This document shows positions 4,965 through 6,604 of a stretch of 6,604 nucleotides of DNA, in pieces. The translations under genes were made by a program, and so were the position numbers. The notes under the pieces were generated by a model that saw only the letters and a list, made by a program, of their open reading frames with translations, ran no database searches and had not been told where the DNA came from. Source of the DNA: Gammaproteobacteria bacterium. GTDB taxonomy: Bacteria > Pseudomonadota > Gammaproteobacteria > Thiohalomonadales > Thiohalomonadaceae. Within the stretch, counting starts at the first letter, position 1. Every line of letters begins with the position of its first letter. The stretch spans positions 1 to 6,604 of the forward strand of contig JADFYS010000111.1 of NCBI GenBank assembly GCA_015232955.1. The letters are read 5' to 3'.

Positions 4965-6604
4965 TCAGGACAGAACCGTCTCCCACCGCTGTCCAAATTC
5001 GTCCATTACCCGCAGGCGTGAAGGATCTTGCTCATCGATGCTGACCTCAGGTCGTTGCATGCCGCTTCGGTAAAAGGCGATATGGCTTTGACTGCCGCGA
5101 ATCTCCTCAAGGGTGACATCGCGCTTTTTCATTAATTGTGGTCCCTTACCGCGAAACTTGCCGACATACATTGCGGTGTCTGCCCTATCGAACAGCTCCT
5201 CTGGAGAGAGAGCCTCCTCACTGTTAAAAATGGTGACCCCAATTCCGGCACGAATGCAGGCATCGATACCGTTATAAACGAAGGGCTGGTTGAGGGTATC
5301 AAGGATCTTCCGGTTAAACGCCTCCAGCGCGGTTGGTGCTGCAATATCGCGCAGAATTATGCCGAATTCATCGCCACCAATGCGTGCAACAGTATCGGAG
5401 GTGCGGAGGTGACTTTTGATGCGCAAAGCCACCTCTTTTAGCATCGCATCACCTGCAGCATGCCCACCAAGGGAGTCGTTGTACCATTTGAGAAAGCTGG
5501 CATCCAGTGCGAACAGCGCCACCCCGGTGCGATCACGAAGCGACTCATGCAGCGCCTGACGCAGCCGCTCATCGAACAGCAGTCGATTGGGAAGTCCGGT
5601 CAGGGCATCGGTAAAGGCCAACTCCTCCAGCCCCTCAATCGCTTTGGCGGCATCAGTAAAGATGCAGATATACTCATCTTTGACATCATTCACACGAATG
5701 CGACGAATGCCGAGGTTGGCCTTAAATAGTCCGCCATCACTGCGGCGGATATTGACCAACTCTACATAGGCACCATCTTCAGCCTGCTGTGCTCTTATGA
5801 ATAGCTGATGTAGCTGTTCCCGCACTTCGGTAAAGTCGACTGCGTTGCCGTAAATGGCCTCTTCACTCTGTTGTATGCTGTCACAAAAGGCGGGATTAAA
5901 CGAAATAATTTCACCACAATCATCAAACACCACGATCGCAGCCATCATATTCTGGATGATTTCGTGGTCTCGCATCACCAGCTGTAGCAGTTCATTCTGC
6001 TTATGGTGTGCCTCTTCCAGCTCACGGCGGGCGTTAAAGCGGCTGATAAGGACCTCTACCTCGCGGCGACAATCGTCAAGGAATGCGGTACCTCGCGGTA
6101 TCTGATCCGCTTCCGTTTCGGTACTCGCCTTGTGCGGGTCGGTCTCTTCATATGGGCTGCGGATATAAAGGTTCTGCACCCCAATCGCTTTGCCGCTGTC
6201 ATTACGCAACACCAGAATGGCGTGGCCGTGATCAACCCCTGTCGGTCGTTTGGGGTCTTGTACCCCATGGTTGTGATTGTGGTTGGAGTGGAGGGAGTAG
6301 AGATCGCGGTTTTCCCGTATCACCTGTGCACAGAGGCAGTTGGAGCTGGGGATGTGAATGCGCTTACATGCGCTGTAGATGTAGTCCGAAAACCCCGTAA
6401 CCCCCTGAATCACCAAATAATCAGGATCATCGGGATCCAGCATGGCGAAGTCGCCCTTGGGCAGGGCACCGATCTCATGGAGTGAGGTGATCTGCTCAAT
6501 CACCTTCTGCAGCTTCTCCTCCAGGGTAGGGTAGCGGTTGTCGTCGATAGAGACCCGAGCGATGGCGGCGCGGGCATCGCGAATATTGTTCTCTTCGCGT
6601 AAGG
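4965..6604 (-). CDS. GAF-PAS-GGDEF protein, probable diguanylate cyclase (5' end outside window)
   Basis: The reading frame is open to the right edge. A GTG at 6501-6503 is possible, but 33 further codons upstream are open and protein-like (TLEEKLQKVIEQI continues the domain), so the gene is partial. Counting from that GTG: a GAF-type sensor (about 1-155) with NCLC (C56, C58), a His cluster (H72, H75, H77, H79) and DHGH (H92, H94); a helical linker (155-182); a PAS domain (about 183-285); and a GGDEF domain (about 293-458). The last shows FTDALTGLPNR, an intact GGDEF (376-380), the product-inhibition site RTSD five residues before it (367-370), and ADTAMYVGKFRGKG (441-454). A 50-residue tail has no recognised domain. 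Diguanylate cyclases make c-di-GMP from two GTP to control surface attachment, motility and polysaccharide. The metal/substrate loop is atypical (LDASFLKWYNDSLGGH), so activity is likely but unproven. No transmembrane segment is seen in this part. Confidence 0.9.
   Translation of the reverse strand, partial: LREENNIRDARAAIARVSIDDNRYPTLEEKLQKVIEQITSLHEIGALPKGDFAMLDPDDPDYLVIQGVTGFSDYIYSACKRIHIPSSNCLCAQVIRENRDLYSLHSNHNHNHGVQDPKRPTGVDHGHAILVLRNDSGKAIGVQNLYIRSPYEETDPHKASTETEADQIPRGTAFLDDCRREVEVLISRFNARRELEEAHHKQNELLQLVMRDHEIIQNMMAAIVVFDDCGEIISFNPAFCDSIQQSEEAIYGNAVDFTEVREQLHQLFIRAQQAEDGAYVELVNIRRSDGGLFKANLGIRRIRVNDVKDEYICIFTDAAKAIEGLEELAFTDALTGLPNRLLFDERLRQALHESLRDRTGVALFALDASFLKWYNDSLGGHAAGDAMLKEVALRIKSHLRTSDTVARIGGDEFGIILRDIAAPTALEAFNRKILDTLNQPFVYNGIDACIRAGIGVTIFNSEEALSPEELFDRADTAMYVGKFRGKGPQLMKKRDVTLEEIRGSQSHIAFYRSGMQRPEVSIDEQDPSRLRVMDEFGQRWETVLS

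Noticed and set aside
5136..5441. Plus-strand frames within the GGDEF gene, including 5460-5729 and 6003-6485.
   Set aside because: They are antisense shadows of the GAF-PAS-GGDEF frame, whose domain motifs run without interruption.
6501..6503. GTG as the true start of the GGDEF protein.
   Set aside because: The frame stays open through the window edge and the upstream codons continue a helix typical of the entry to this GAF domain, so the start is probably outside the window.

Overview
The window comes from a Gram-negative bacterium, most likely a sulfur-oxidising gammaproteobacterium. NudE, YrfG, CysQ and GalU all resemble the E. coli versions closely, and nudE and yrfG are also near neighbours in E. 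coli. The exported Gly/Asn/Tyr-rich protein looks like the sulfur globule envelope proteins of purple sulfur bacteria such as Allochromatium vinosum, and of related symbionts and colourless sulfur bacteria. The genus cannot be fixed from the sequence alone.

Layout. Bases 1-433 carry no gene. They hold a dispersed-repeat-like double hairpin (57-127), a 17-base motif that recurs near 4925, and a probable sigma70-type promoter (285-313) for the sulfur globule protein gene (434-871, +). A strong intrinsic terminator (931-964) ends that gene. Next comes a divergent pair: yrfG (1003-1713, -, GMP/IMP nucleotidase of the HAD family) and nudE (+, Nudix hydrolase), which overlaps cysQ (2363-3166, +, PAP phosphatase). 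The nudE promoter appears to lie over the first codons of yrfG, and nudE probably starts at a TTG (1771) rather than at the ATG at 1732.

cysQ meets the end of a minus-strand cluster with no base between the two stop codons. In transcription order this cluster is a coiled-coil, tail-anchored membrane protein of unknown function (4263-4781), galU (3388-4257, UDP-glucose pyrophosphorylase) and a small Cys-containing protein of unknown function (3167-3391). The three are tightly packed, with a 5-base gap and then an ATGA overlap. Upstream of them, across a 183-base gap, is a partial minus-strand GAF-PAS-GGDEF protein (4965 to the right edge), a likely diguanylate cyclase whose start lies outside the window.

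How the parts may connect. nudE, cysQ and yrfG are nucleotide-housekeeping genes: ADP-ribose/NADH-type compounds, 3'-phosphoadenosine 5'-phosphate, and IMP/GMP. CysQ also belongs to sulfate assimilation. galU supplies UDP-glucose for envelope polysaccharides, and a neighbouring c-di-GMP enzyme would fit control of surface polysaccharide, although only proximity supports that. No mobile element, CRISPR array, tRNA or rRNA is visible. The least ordinary items are the GAF domain with CxC, HxH and a His cluster, the altered metal/substrate loop of its GGDEF domain, the two unrecognised proteins flanking galU, and the C-terminal tail of YrfG that is encoded by a palindromic intergenic-type repeat.
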